Assembly (NCBI RefSeq): GCF_900108365.1
Contig: NZ_FNWQ01000010.1
Location: 25,647 to 89,646 of the forward strand
Direction of reading: 5' to 3'
Source: Chryseobacterium culicis
GTDB taxonomy: Bacteria; Bacteroidota; Bacteroidia; Flavobacteriales; Weeksellaceae
DNA length: 64,000 nucleotides
How positions within the stretch are numbered: the stretch's first letter is position 1; each line of letters opens with the position of its first letter. Positions 25,470 to 34,090 of this stretch are shown here, in pieces. The notes under the pieces are model-generated. The model was not told the origin of the DNA, made no database searches, and saw only the letters and a program-made list of their open reading frames with translations. The position numbers were made by a program, and so were the translations under genes.

Positions 25470-26027
25470 ATGCTGTTAGAAAAAATAATTTCAATTTCTG
25501 GAAAACCAGGACTTTTCAAATTAGTTTCTCAATTAAGAAACGGATTCATCATTGAAGATGTTACCACCAAGAAGAAGGTAAGCATTGGAAACTCAAGCCA
25601 GGTAAGCTTACTGGATAATATTGCTATGTTTACATTTGAGAAAGAAGTTCCTTTGTTTGAAGTATTTGAAAATATTGCTAAAAACAACGACTATAAGGAA
25701 ACGATTTCTCACAAATCTTCTGATGCAGATTTGAAAGACTTCATGCTAGCATCTCTTCCTAATTATGATACAGAAAGAGTATATTCTTCTGATATCAAAA
25801 AATTGGCACAATGGTATAACATCCTTCATAAAGCAGGATATATTACTCCTGAAAGTTTTGTGAAAGCAGAGCCTGAAACACTGGAAGGTGAGCCTGCAGC
25901 AGAGGAAGTAAGCATCGAAAAAGAAACTAAGAAAGCTCCAAAAGCTGAAAAACCGGCAACTCCCAAAGTGAAAGCTACTTCAGCGGCTAAGTCTGCTCCA
26001 AAAAGCACACACAGAAAACAAGGATAA
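25470..26027 (+). CDS. DUF5606 domain protein
   Basis: 185 aa from ATG 25470; an upstream in-frame start at 25437 gives 11 extra residues that are not family-like. The DUF5606 domain covers about 1-140 (MLLEKIISISGKPGLFKLVSQ to ILHKAGYITPESF), then a low-complexity Glu/Lys/Ala/Pro tail. The family is restricted to Bacteroidota; its function is unknown. Follows ruvX-def on the same strand and ends at a strong terminator. Confidence 0.8.
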   Translation: MLLEKIISISGKPGLFKLVSQLRNGFIIEDVTTKKKVSIGNSSQVSLLDNIAMFTFEKEVPLFEVFENIAKNNDYKETISHKSSDADLKDFMLASLPNYDTERVYSSDIKKLAQWYNILHKAGYITPESFVKAEPETLEGEPAAEEVSIEKETKKAPKAEKPATPKVKATSAAKSAPKSTHRKQG

Positions 26028-26050
26028 TTCATCTCTGAATTCAAAATACA

Positions 26051-26085
26051 AACCTTGTCTGGAATTTCCGGACAGGGTTTTTTGT
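26051..26085 (+). terminator. Terminator after the DUF5606 gene
   Basis: A 13-bp stem with two G-T pairs (26051-26063 with 26067-26079), 3-nt loop, six Ts. Confidence 0.8.
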
Positions 26086-26095
26086 TTTTCCGGAT

Positions 26096-26182
26096 GGCAG
26101 ATCAGAGCTGGCAGGGATTAGGGCTAAATCAATAGTAAATCCCGAATCTCTTCACCTGTATCGCATATTCCCAACTTTCCCT
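26096..26182. repeat. Weak inverted heptad-repeat element (ATTAGGG/CCCGAAT type)
   Basis: GGCAGAT, CAGAGCT, GGCAGGG, ATTAGGG, then, after a short spacer, CCCGAAT, CTCTTCA, CCTGTAT, CGCATAT, TCCCAAC and TTTCCCT. The register is plausible but the units are poorly conserved; this is the least certain of the arrays. Confidence 0.4.
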
Positions 26183-26213
26183 CCAACCACTACCACAAAC
26201 CCAAAATATCCCT

Positions 26214-26221
26214 TACATTTG
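26214..26221 (+). promoter_or_regulatory. -7 element of mazG
   Basis: TACATTTG, 25 bp upstream of the ATG at 26247. Confidence 0.5.
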
Positions 26222-26246
26222 TATAAGATTGAATTTCCCATTACTT

Positions 26247-27014
26247 ATGAATACGAAACAGGAGAAACTAGAGGCATTTGGAAGGTTACTTGATATTATG
26301 GATGATCTGCGAGAGAAATGTCCCTGGGATCAGAAACAAACGTTAGAATCTCTTCGTCACCTTACCCTTGAAGAGACCTATGAGCTTTCAGATGCTATTT
26401 TGCAGAATGACTTACAGGAAATAAAAAAAGAATTGGGTGATGTGCTGCTGCATCTGGTTTTTTATGCTAAAATAGGTTCAGAAAAAGAAAGTTTTGATAT
26501 CGCTGATGTGATCAATTCTTTAAATGAAAAGCTGATTTTCCGCCATCCCCATATCTATGGAGATGTTGAAGTGAAGGATGAAGAAGAAGTGAAGCAGAAT
26601 TGGGAGAAATTAAAACTAAAGGAAGGAAATAAATCCATTTTGGGAGGAGTGCCGAAAAGCCTGCCGAGTTTAGTAAAAGCCTATAGAATTCAGGATAAAG
26701 TAAAAGGAATAGGTTTTGAATTTCATAATGCAGAAGATGCATGGAAAAAGGTGGATGAAGAGATCCAGGAGTTCCATGCTGAGACAGATTTGGATAAGAA
26801 AGAACAGGAACTTGGTGATGTATTTTTCTCCCTGATCAATTACGCAAGAATTTCAGGAATTAATCCGGATTCAGCCCTGGAAAGAACCAACCTGAAATTT
26901 ATTTCAAGGTTTCAGAAGATGGAAAAACTTGCCGGGCAGCAGGATCTGAAGCTGGCAGATATGTCTCTGGAAGAAATGGATGTTCTCTGGGAACAGGCAA
27001 AAAAGCTCTCTTAA
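26247..27014 (+). CDS. mazG: Nucleoside triphosphate pyrophosphohydrolase MazG
   Basis: 255 aa from ATG 26247 (a TTG at 26229 opens the frame earlier). Two MazG domains: CPWDQKQTLESLRHLTLEETYELSDAI with EExxE-ExxD metal ligands (ELGDVLLHLVFYAKIG) near the N-terminus, and a second ELGDVFFSLINYARISG near 185. It hydrolyses NTPs to NMP and pyrophosphate, a house-cleaning role. Length and two-domain layout are normal. Confidence 0.95.
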   Translation: MNTKQEKLEAFGRLLDIMDDLREKCPWDQKQTLESLRHLTLEETYELSDAILQNDLQEIKKELGDVLLHLVFYAKIGSEKESFDIADVINSLNEKLIFRHPHIYGDVEVKDEEEVKQNWEKLKLKEGNKSILGGVPKSLPSLVKAYRIQDKVKGIGFEFHNAEDAWKKVDEEIQEFHAETDLDKKEQELGDVFFSLINYARISGINPDSALERTNLKFISRFQKMEKLAGQQDLKLADMSLEEMDVLWEQAKKLS

Positions 27015-27069
27015 TTCTGATTGGAACAATTAATGCTTCTTATATTCCGTTAAAAAAATAAAAATAAAT

Positions 27070-27942
27070 ATGCTACGCTTTCTTATTTTACCTGCTTTGC
27101 TTTTATTGAGCTGTAATCCAAAAGCCCAGAATTCTTCAACCAATGAAAATGAACTGAAGGTTCAGTTTTCTCTTCCTAAAAAGCTGAAGGAAGTTTCCGG
27201 AATTACTTTATCCAAGGATAAGAATACTATTTGGCTGATTGAAGACCGAGGGAATAAGAACGCAATATACGGAGTCAGCAGTAATGGGGATCTGGTAGCC
27301 AAAATTCCTGTTGAGAATGCTGAAAATACGGACTGGGAAGATATCATTTCAGATACTCAGGGAAATATATATATAGGAGATTTTGGAAATAATGACAATA
27401 ACAGGCAGGATCTGGCTATCTTAAAAACAGATCTGAAAGATAATAAGCAAACCGTAACAAAAGTTATACAGACAACGAAATTCCATTATCAGGGACAGAC
27501 GGAGTTTCCTCCCAAGAAATCCAACCTGTTATACGACTGTGAAGCTTTTGTAGAAATGAATGGAAATTTCTATCTGTTCACCAAAAACAGAAGCAAGGGT
27601 TTTGACGGAACTTTTCTTGTTTTTCAGGTACCCAATAAAGAAGGGAATTTTGAAGCAAAATTAATAGGTACATTAAAGCTGGATGGAGGCTATAACGATG
27701 CTGCGATTACTTCTGCCACCATCAACAGTACAAAAGATAAAATTGTTTTGCTGACCCACAAAAATGTCCATGTTCTTACCGGATTTACGGCCAGCAATTT
27801 CAGTGATGCAAAAATTGAGAAAATACCATTGAATCATAATTCTCAGAAAGAAGCCATTGTTTTTCTTGATGATAAAACATTAATGATCGCAGACGAGAAA
27901 GCTAAGGATGAAGGGGGCAATGTATATACTTTTTCACTTTAA
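27070..27942 (+). CDS. Beta-propeller-like lipoprotein (SdiA-regulated-like)
   Basis: 290 aa. Lipobox LLLLSC at the N-terminus. The mature part shows repeated strand-turn units (VSGITLSKDKNTIWLIEDRGN, DWEDIISDTQGNIYIGDFGNNDN, YDCEAFVEMNGNFYLFTKNR, KEAIVFLDDKTLMIADE) of a six-bladed propeller like SdiA-regulated or phytase-like proteins. Function unknown; no catalytic pattern assigned. It is outer-membrane anchored by inference. Confidence 0.75.
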   Translation: MLRFLILPALLLLSCNPKAQNSSTNENELKVQFSLPKKLKEVSGITLSKDKNTIWLIEDRGNKNAIYGVSSNGDLVAKIPVENAENTDWEDIISDTQGNIYIGDFGNNDNNRQDLAILKTDLKDNKQTVTKVIQTTKFHYQGQTEFPPKKSNLLYDCEAFVEMNGNFYLFTKNRSKGFDGTFLVFQVPNKEGNFEAKLIGTLKLDGGYNDAAITSATINSTKDKIVLLTHKNVHVLTGFTASNFSDAKIEKIPLNHNSQKEAIVFLDDKTLMIADEKAKDEGGNVYTFSL

Positions 27943-27964
27943 AGAATAAATCACAATACCATTC

Positions 27965-27995
27965 AAAACCCACAGAATTATTCTGTGGGTTTTTA
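27965..27995. terminator. Bidirectional terminator
   Basis: A 13-bp perfect stem (27965-27977 with 27981-27993) with TTA loop, between convergent genes. Confidence 0.88.
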
Positions 27996-28035
27996 AGATA
28001 TATGAATGTAATTAAAGTGATTGACAAATTATAGG

Positions 28036-28755
28036 TTACGGAGTAAGATATGAGATATGAATGTTACCACTCGATAATCTGAAATCCTGGGTATACCGGC
28101 AGCGTATTCTGAAGGTCTCACCCGTATTGAAAAAGTTAATGGATGAAAGGTTATGATTAAGACCTATAGTGCGCTCACCGTGGCCTGTAGATATTCCTGC
28201 CAATGTGGTCTGCGCCGGAGAAACTTTCTGTATGTATGAATTAGCAGTTCCGGCAGTCTGCCCCGAAGGATTCAGGCTAAGATCGTAGGTGGCGTACGGT
28301 ACAATATTATAAAATCCTGGTTTTACGACAGTGAAAAGACCGGTTGTCGTATTATACGTTAAATATGCGGTATCAATCTTATTGCTCACATTGAAGACAT
28401 AAGTTTGTGAATAACTTTCATGGGTACTGACCGGGGTAGAATGAGTGCCTGTATAACTTCCGCTTGCCGGGCTTATGTCTGTTTTATTTCCTACAAAGAC
28501 CACCTTTAAAAAATTTTCAGATTCTATTGTTTTCCAGACCGGAGCATTTCCAACCCCGTTAGACATTAATACTTCGCCTTTGTTTCCGGAATTCCCCTTT
28601 GTTTTGTCATCTCCCCCTACATTCAGGTCTTTCACTACCTGAAGAGAGCCGTTGACATGTAAGGTATTTTGGGGGGTAGGAGTTTTAATCCCTATTTGTG
28701 CACTTAAGGGTATGGATATGACAAATAATGCCATATATAATAGCTTTTTTTTCAT
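28036..28755 (-). CDS. Secreted protein with TPxNTLHVNG head, probable surface protein
   Basis: 239 aa with a signal peptide (about 1-19, PLSAQ). The opening after cleavage, IGIKTPTPQNTLHVNGSLQV, is typical of flavobacterial surface proteins with trimeric or jelly-roll C-termini. The C-terminal part (about 100-239) is beta-rich, Thr/Ser/Tyr rich and could be a C1q/TNF-like jelly roll. No enzymatic motif. Function unknown. Confidence 0.65.
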   Translation of the reverse strand: MKKKLLYMALFVISIPLSAQIGIKTPTPQNTLHVNGSLQVVKDLNVGGDDKTKGNSGNKGEVLMSNGVGNAPVWKTIESENFLKVVFVGNKTDISPASGSYTGTHSTPVSTHESYSQTYVFNVSNKIDTAYLTYNTTTGLFTVVKPGFYNIVPYATYDLSLNPSGQTAGTANSYIQKVSPAQTTLAGISTGHGERTIGLNHNLSSINFFNTGETFRIRCRYTQDFRLSSGNIHISYLTP

Positions 28756-28779
28756 CTAATTGTTGATTTTTTGTTGACA

Positions 28780-28787
28780 CAAATATA
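28780..28787 (-). promoter_or_regulatory. -7 element of the 28036-28755 gene
   Basis: TATATTTG on the minus strand, 24 bp before the ATG. The rest of the 304-bp gap 28756-29059 holds one terminator and AT-rich sequence in which I see no other gene. Confidence 0.55.
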
Positions 28788-28865
28788 AACTGTTTTAAAA
28801 ATGTCTGTTTTTTAAAGAATTGATAAACATATAAGGCTATGGATGATATTGACGTATATAGCTGA

Positions 28866-28895
28866 AAATATGGCTTTTATTTAAAAGCCATATTT
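28866..28895 (-). terminator. Terminator of the phosphoesterase fusion gene
   Basis: A 13-bp perfect stem (AAATATGGCTTTT with its complement) with a 4-nt loop. It is 165 bp past the stop of the 29060-32776 gene and is followed by few Ts on the minus strand. Confidence 0.65.
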
Positions 28896-29059
28896 GTTTT
28901 ATTGATGAAAAATGTTAGCTGAAAATGAGAATTATTAAATTCAATTAAAATGTGTTTTTTTTCGAATAATTTATTTTTAATTAGTTTAATTCTTTGATTT
29001 TCAATGATTTAAAATTATGATTTCAGTTGTGTAAATTTGAGTTGTCTTTAAAAGGCACG

Positions 29060-32000
29060 TTAAAACTTCATTCCTACTCCGGCAGAAACTCTTCCTCCAT
29101 CCGAACCATAGAAATAATTCAGCCTTGCTGACATCATTTCTACAATACTCAGCCATACGCCGGCACCGGCAGACTGATGCCATTTTCTTGAATTTTCAGT
29201 ATCATTCCATACACGGCCGATATCGTAGCCGATAAGAATTCCCATATTGGCTGGCGCTATATTATTTCTTATTCTTCCAAAATCCCAACGTATTTCGGAA
29301 TTATTGGTGAAATAGGATCTCCCGGCAAATCTTTCATTTCTGAAAGCCCTCATCCCATTGTTGCCCCCGATAGCTGCCGCCTGATAAAATTCAAAATTAT
29401 TATTGTTAATCCACATTACGTTACTGGAATTGGCAAATACAAATTTTCCTTTCTTGTCAATCCTGTGGTCAACAGCTAATTTCCCTTTTACGGTTACGAA
29501 GTTTTTATTAAAATCTGAAAGAGTCGCTTTCCAGTCTGCATTAAGCATAAATTCAAGTCCTAGAGTAGGGAAGGCCGCATTATCGGCATTTTTATAACCA
29601 AAGGTATAATTCGCCCCTACAAACTGCTGGCTGTTAAATACACCTGGTCTCACATCCGGAGACTGATTAATGAAGCGGTCTGCTTTTCTCTGTACTTTGT
29701 TATCTTCAAAAGTCAGCTGAAACTGGTGGCTGAGGTTCATCCAGCTTTTCTTATAGAGGGAAGGTGCAAAATTGAACTTGGAAATTCGGGCCCTGTTGTA
29801 TTCCCTTTCTGTATTTTCCTTGTCATACTCACTTTCATTGGAAAGGCCAAAGAAGTTTTGAGAGAACCTTGGGGTGGTATAAAATGCATCAATATTGAAA
29901 TCCCATCCTGATATCGCTTTTTTAAATACTCCTTTATAGGTAAGACTGAATCCTGCAGTAGCTGTATAAAAATTTGCCTTCAGGCTGTGTTTTTGAGTGA
30001 ACGGATCACGAATGAAATTATTCACCGTGTAATTAGCCAGAACGCCTACAATAACTCCATCATCCGGGTTGTAATCCAGATTGGGATATCCTGCAACGGA
30101 ATTATATTTCGGATGCTTGTAATTGTAACTGTTGATATCGTAATCGTCCGTAATATTTCGGGTTGCATTTCCGGAATTATACGTGTTTTTCTGAGATTTG
30201 AAATCATAAATTTTCACTTTTCGTCCATCCGCAACATTGTAGGTATCATGATTATATCCACCAATAAGCCTGATGGTCATTTTAGGATTTCCGCTTCCCG
30301 TTACTACATAGGTATCATCATCTTCCAGCCCGTAGATCCAAAGCTCTTTTGTTTTCGAGTCATGGTAGGTTTTTTCAAAAACAAGTTCGTTCTTATCTTT
30401 ATCCTTGCCCAGCTTATATTGCTGTACCAGTACGGAATGCCCATTTTTCGTAATAACGAATTTATCAGGCTTCACAGTTCCTGCCAGTGGTACTTTCTTC
30501 TGCAGAACATCATAATACTGACTGGCATAGTTCACAAGCTTTGCTTTTCTTGCTTTCAGTTTTCTCTGAATTTCTGCAATGGTTTCGTCCTGTACTTCTT
30601 TCGGAAGATTATGGAAGGCATCATCAATATCTGCATCAGTCAAATGTTCCTGAATATATTTTGCCTGTGCTTCCCATTCACTCTGGTCTGCTCCTTTTAA
30701 GAAAACAAGATCCATCGGGTAAGGTTCCATGGCAAGCCACTTTACGCTGCTTATTTCTTCTGTAAAGGTTTTCATATGACGAATGGCCGGAACATTCATA
30801 ATAATTTTAAATGCTGCACCGTCATATTTACTGAATGCCTGATCTCTGTCTTTAGGAATAGGTTTGTAGACTATTTTGTCACCTACTTCATATTCTGCCC
30901 ATTTCCACTGATCAGAGTGCCTGTCCCAGTCACCGATAAGCATATCAAATAATCTTGCTCTGATGTAGGATTCTCTGTCAACAGAATATGTATCGCTTTT
31001 GTTGAGGTTTTTTAATACATCGTCTGTAGAAACAATGTCTTTAGCATGATCAAGGTATGCTAATGTTTTCGGATCTGAAGAAAAGCGTTCTTCTATCATA
31101 TACATCTCATCTCCGTAATCTTCGTTATATCTTCCTAAAGCCTGCTGCTTAGGAATATAATACAGCTTTGGATTGCTATGGAAAATATTCAGCTTTTCCG
31201 ACATATTTCCTATGGTAAATGGAGTAAACGGATGATTGGTGGTATAAAAATCCAGCAGGAACTTTTCAGGGAAAGTATCAGCCAGTTCTTCTCCTAATGT
31301 ACTTTTCTGGAAAGCCATATTATTAAGAAAGCGGATCGCGCTTTTTTTCACTCCGCGCATTACAAATTCCTGTCCGTCAGCAGATTTTAGTCGTAAACTG
31401 TTAGACTGGTTTCCACCGCCCTCTCTGAAAGGGATATATCCGCCATTCAGTTCTGAAAGATTGGCGGTAGGAGCTTCAATCGGGATTCCATAATATTTCC
31501 GGTAGTGATCTCCCCACAGCCATCTGTAAAATTTTCTTTTTTCGGTAAGCTGTACCGGATAAATGGTTGATGAAAATGTAGCCGGAAAAGAATTCGGAAA
31601 ATTGTTGATGAATACATCCGGTTTGGAAATCACAGAAATATGAGTCAGTTTTTGAAGCTGTGCGTCTTTAGTTGAAAAATATTCAACATCGGTACTTTCG
31701 TCTTTTCTGAAATTTAGAACGGCAAAACCGCTGCCTCCGTAAGAAAAGTCGGTTTTTTCCACAATGGTAGACGGATCTGTTTTAGAGCCTGCGCCGCTGA
31801 TGATCTGTCTTATATTTCCTTCTTCATGATACTGCAGATTATGATCATGTCCGGAAACGAAAATGATATTTTCCTTATCCTGAACAATACTTTTCAGCCG
31901 GTTGGCCAGATCTGCATAATGCTGATTATTGATGTCTTCCGGGCTCGCTCCGGAAGAACTTCGTAATATATTGGCTACACTGGCAATTACCGGAACAGGA

Positions 32001-32776
32001 ACTTTACTGTTGAAGGGATAAAGATGTGATTTTGCAGCAGTAAAGCCAGCGTGTGTTCCACTGCTGATGATAGGATGGTGTAGCGCCACAATAATTCTTT
32101 TGCCCTGATTTTTAATGATCAGATCTTTAAATTCTGTAAAAAAATCTTCACGCGTTTTGATGTTGCAGTTTTTATTAATACCCGGATAATTATCCCAATT
32201 CGCAATTACCCACTCGGTATCAATAGCAATGAGCTTTATATCTTTAGAAACATTAATATCATCAATAGGGCAACCGTTTTTAGGCAGAAACGCTTTTTTA
32301 TCGTCAAGGTATTTTTTTACCAGTCCTTCCTGGGTGTTCAATCCTTCCAGACCACTGTACCAGTCGTGGTTTCCGGGGATGACTAACGTTTTGCCTTTGA
32401 AATTTTTGGTTATAGCCAGCTGATTTTCAAGTTTTTGTTTAGCCGTTGTATACCCGCTATCTGTTTCTTTCGGCATGCCGTTCGGATAGATATTATCTCC
32501 AAGAAAGATCAGCATAGAATTACTGTCGGCAGAATCCAGTTTACTTTTCAGTAAATTCAGTGTTTTTTGTGCCTGAGGTTCATCTGAGTTTCCTGCATCT
32601 CCAATCAGGAAGAGTTTAAAATCACTATCAGATTTTATTTCGGAATCTTTTACTTCAAATAAGTTTTTGCCCTTTTGTACGTTATAGGTAGCACAGGAAT
32701 AAAGCACTCCTGCAGACATTACCGTTCGAAGAACAATAGAAGTATTTTTTAGATGAGTTTTAAAGGATAAATTCAT
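29060..32776 (-). CDS. Metallophosphoesterase fused to an outer-membrane beta-barrel
   Basis: 1238 aa. The lipobox-like LYSC (Cys28) is followed by a calcineurin-like phosphoesterase domain (about 50-370): LIGDAGN, FLGDNIYP, IPGNHDW, VALHHP and SGHDHN metal ligands all intact. The central part (about 400-900) is of unclear fold. The last 300-odd residues are a barrel with YNxxxS-type strands ending in aromatic GVGMKF, as in BamA/TamA-like surface antigens. A phosphatase could thus be held at the outer membrane. Substrate unknown. Divergent from the HD gene. Confidence 0.82.
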   Translation of the reverse strand: MNLSFKTHLKNTSIVLRTVMSAGVLYSCATYNVQKGKNLFEVKDSEIKSDSDFKLFLIGDAGNSDEPQAQKTLNLLKSKLDSADSNSMLIFLGDNIYPNGMPKETDSGYTTAKQKLENQLAITKNFKGKTLVIPGNHDWYSGLEGLNTQEGLVKKYLDDKKAFLPKNGCPIDDINVSKDIKLIAIDTEWVIANWDNYPGINKNCNIKTREDFFTEFKDLIIKNQGKRIIVALHHPIISSGTHAGFTAAKSHLYPFNSKVPVPVIASVANILRSSSGASPEDINNQHYADLANRLKSIVQDKENIIFVSGHDHNLQYHEEGNIRQIISGAGSKTDPSTIVEKTDFSYGGSGFAVLNFRKDESTDVEYFSTKDAQLQKLTHISVISKPDVFINNFPNSFPATFSSTIYPVQLTEKRKFYRWLWGDHYRKYYGIPIEAPTANLSELNGGYIPFREGGGNQSNSLRLKSADGQEFVMRGVKKSAIRFLNNMAFQKSTLGEELADTFPEKFLLDFYTTNHPFTPFTIGNMSEKLNIFHSNPKLYYIPKQQALGRYNEDYGDEMYMIEERFSSDPKTLAYLDHAKDIVSTDDVLKNLNKSDTYSVDRESYIRARLFDMLIGDWDRHSDQWKWAEYEVGDKIVYKPIPKDRDQAFSKYDGAAFKIIMNVPAIRHMKTFTEEISSVKWLAMEPYPMDLVFLKGADQSEWEAQAKYIQEHLTDADIDDAFHNLPKEVQDETIAEIQRKLKARKAKLVNYASQYYDVLQKKVPLAGTVKPDKFVITKNGHSVLVQQYKLGKDKDKNELVFEKTYHDSKTKELWIYGLEDDDTYVVTGSGNPKMTIRLIGGYNHDTYNVADGRKVKIYDFKSQKNTYNSGNATRNITDDYDINSYNYKHPKYNSVAGYPNLDYNPDDGVIVGVLANYTVNNFIRDPFTQKHSLKANFYTATAGFSLTYKGVFKKAISGWDFNIDAFYTTPRFSQNFFGLSNESEYDKENTEREYNRARISKFNFAPSLYKKSWMNLSHQFQLTFEDNKVQRKADRFINQSPDVRPGVFNSQQFVGANYTFGYKNADNAAFPTLGLEFMLNADWKATLSDFNKNFVTVKGKLAVDHRIDKKGKFVFANSSNVMWINNNNFEFYQAAAIGGNNGMRAFRNERFAGRSYFTNNSEIRWDFGRIRNNIAPANMGILIGYDIGRVWNDTENSRKWHQSAGAGVWLSIVEMMSARLNYFYGSDGGRVSAGVGMKF

Positions 32777-32802
32777 AAATTTACATTAACAAAATTTCAG
32801 GG

Positions 32803-33978
32803 ATGAGCATTTTACAAAAAGCTAAAAATTATGTTGAAATCTTATTCAAAGATAAGTTATCTTCAGTATATTTTTATCATAATTTTATCCATACTGCCTA
32901 CACCGTGAATAAGGCAGAGGAAATCATGAAAAATACTCCTGTTTCTGAAGAGGATCAGGAGAAAGTACTCGTTGCATTATGGTTTCATGATACGGGGTAT
33001 ATAGAATGTGCTCTGAACCATGAAGAGAGGAGTGTGGAGGTGATGAAAGCTTTTTTACACCAGGAAAATTACCCGGAAAACTACATTGCCGATGTTGAAA
33101 AACTGATTCTGGCTACCAAAATTCATTACGAACCTCAGAATTTACTGGAGAAAATTGTAAAAGATGCTGATTTCAGCCATTTTGCAGGCCATGATTACAG
33201 TGACATTTCCGATGCTTTGAGAAAAGAGTGGGAACTGACCAACGTAAGGTGTTTTTCCAACGAAGAATGGAATGCCGGAAATCTTGATATGCTGAAAAAT
33301 AAGCATACTTTTTATACCGACTACGCCAAAGAAAACTGGGAGCCGCTGAAAAAAAAGAACATCAAAAAGATCGAAAAGAAGCTGGAAAAAGAAGAAGAGA
33401 AAAAAGAAAATAAAAAGGAAAGCGCAGAAGGAAAAAAAGAGAAAGAAAAATCTGACAGAAGCGTAGATACTTTATTCAGGGTAACATTGAATAACCATAC
33501 AAGGCTAAGTGATATTGCAGACAGCAAAGCCAATATTCTTTTATCGGTAAATGCAATTATCATTTCAGTATGTCTTTCTGTCTTGGTACCCAAGCTCGAT
33601 GCTCCTAAGAATTCCCATTTGATTCTTCCGAGTTTTATCTTGTTGCTTTCAAGTGTACTCACCATTATATTTGCCATCTTATCCACCAAACCTAATGTGA
33701 CAAAAACTACATTTACCTCACAGGACATTACGAACCGGAAAGTAAATCTTCTTTTCTTCGGAAACTTTCAGCAGATGCTGTTTGATGACTATCATAATGC
33801 CATGAAAGACCTGATCAAAGACAGAGATTATATCTACGATTCTATGGTGAAAGATCTCTATTATCTGGGGAAGGTTCTTAACAGAAAATACAAGCTTTTA
33901 TCTATTACCTACAAAATTTTTATGGCTGGGATTATTATTTCCGTGCTTTCGTTTGGGGCTGCATTTCTTAGTCTTTAG
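32803..33978 (+). CDS. HD-domain phosphohydrolase fused to a Pycsar-effector-like transmembrane module
   Basis: 391 aa. Residues 1-175 are an HD domain: H26/H30, H62-D63 and D121/D123. A Lys/Glu-rich coiled linker (180-217) leads to a region starting RVTLNNHTRLSDIADSKANILL (226 on) with two membrane helices (about 246-264 and 275-295), a soluble stretch, and a third helix near 370-389. This second half resembles DUF5706/PycTM, the membrane effector of Pycsar (cyclic pyrimidine) defence. No cyclase lies nearby, so a defence role is inference; a nucleotide-degrading sensor is an alternative. Confidence 0.8.
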   Translation: MSILQKAKNYVEILFKDKLSSVYFYHNFIHTAYTVNKAEEIMKNTPVSEEDQEKVLVALWFHDTGYIECALNHEERSVEVMKAFLHQENYPENYIADVEKLILATKIHYEPQNLLEKIVKDADFSHFAGHDYSDISDALRKEWELTNVRCFSNEEWNAGNLDMLKNKHTFYTDYAKENWEPLKKKNIKKIEKKLEKEEEKKENKKESAEGKKEKEKSDRSVDTLFRVTLNNHTRLSDIADSKANILLSVNAIIISVCLSVLVPKLDAPKNSHLILPSFILLLSSVLTIIFAILSTKPNVTKTTFTSQDITNRKVNLLFFGNFQQMLFDDYHNAMKDLIKDRDYIYDSMVKDLYYLGKVLNRKYKLLSITYKIFMAGIIISVLSFGAAFLSL

Positions 33979-34090
33979 TAAGACAAACATCCATTCGTAA
34001 ATAAAGCCTGAATTTGATTGTAGAGCTTATGATATTTTAAACCGGTTTTTTCATAATGAAAAAATCAGATCATTGCTGTCGTCTAATTAT

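Noticed and set aside
29987..30700. 237-aa plus-strand open frame inside the phosphoesterase gene
   Set aside because: It lies fully antisense to a well-supported 1238-aa gene and its translation shows no domain or signal beyond an Ile/Phe-rich shadow pattern.
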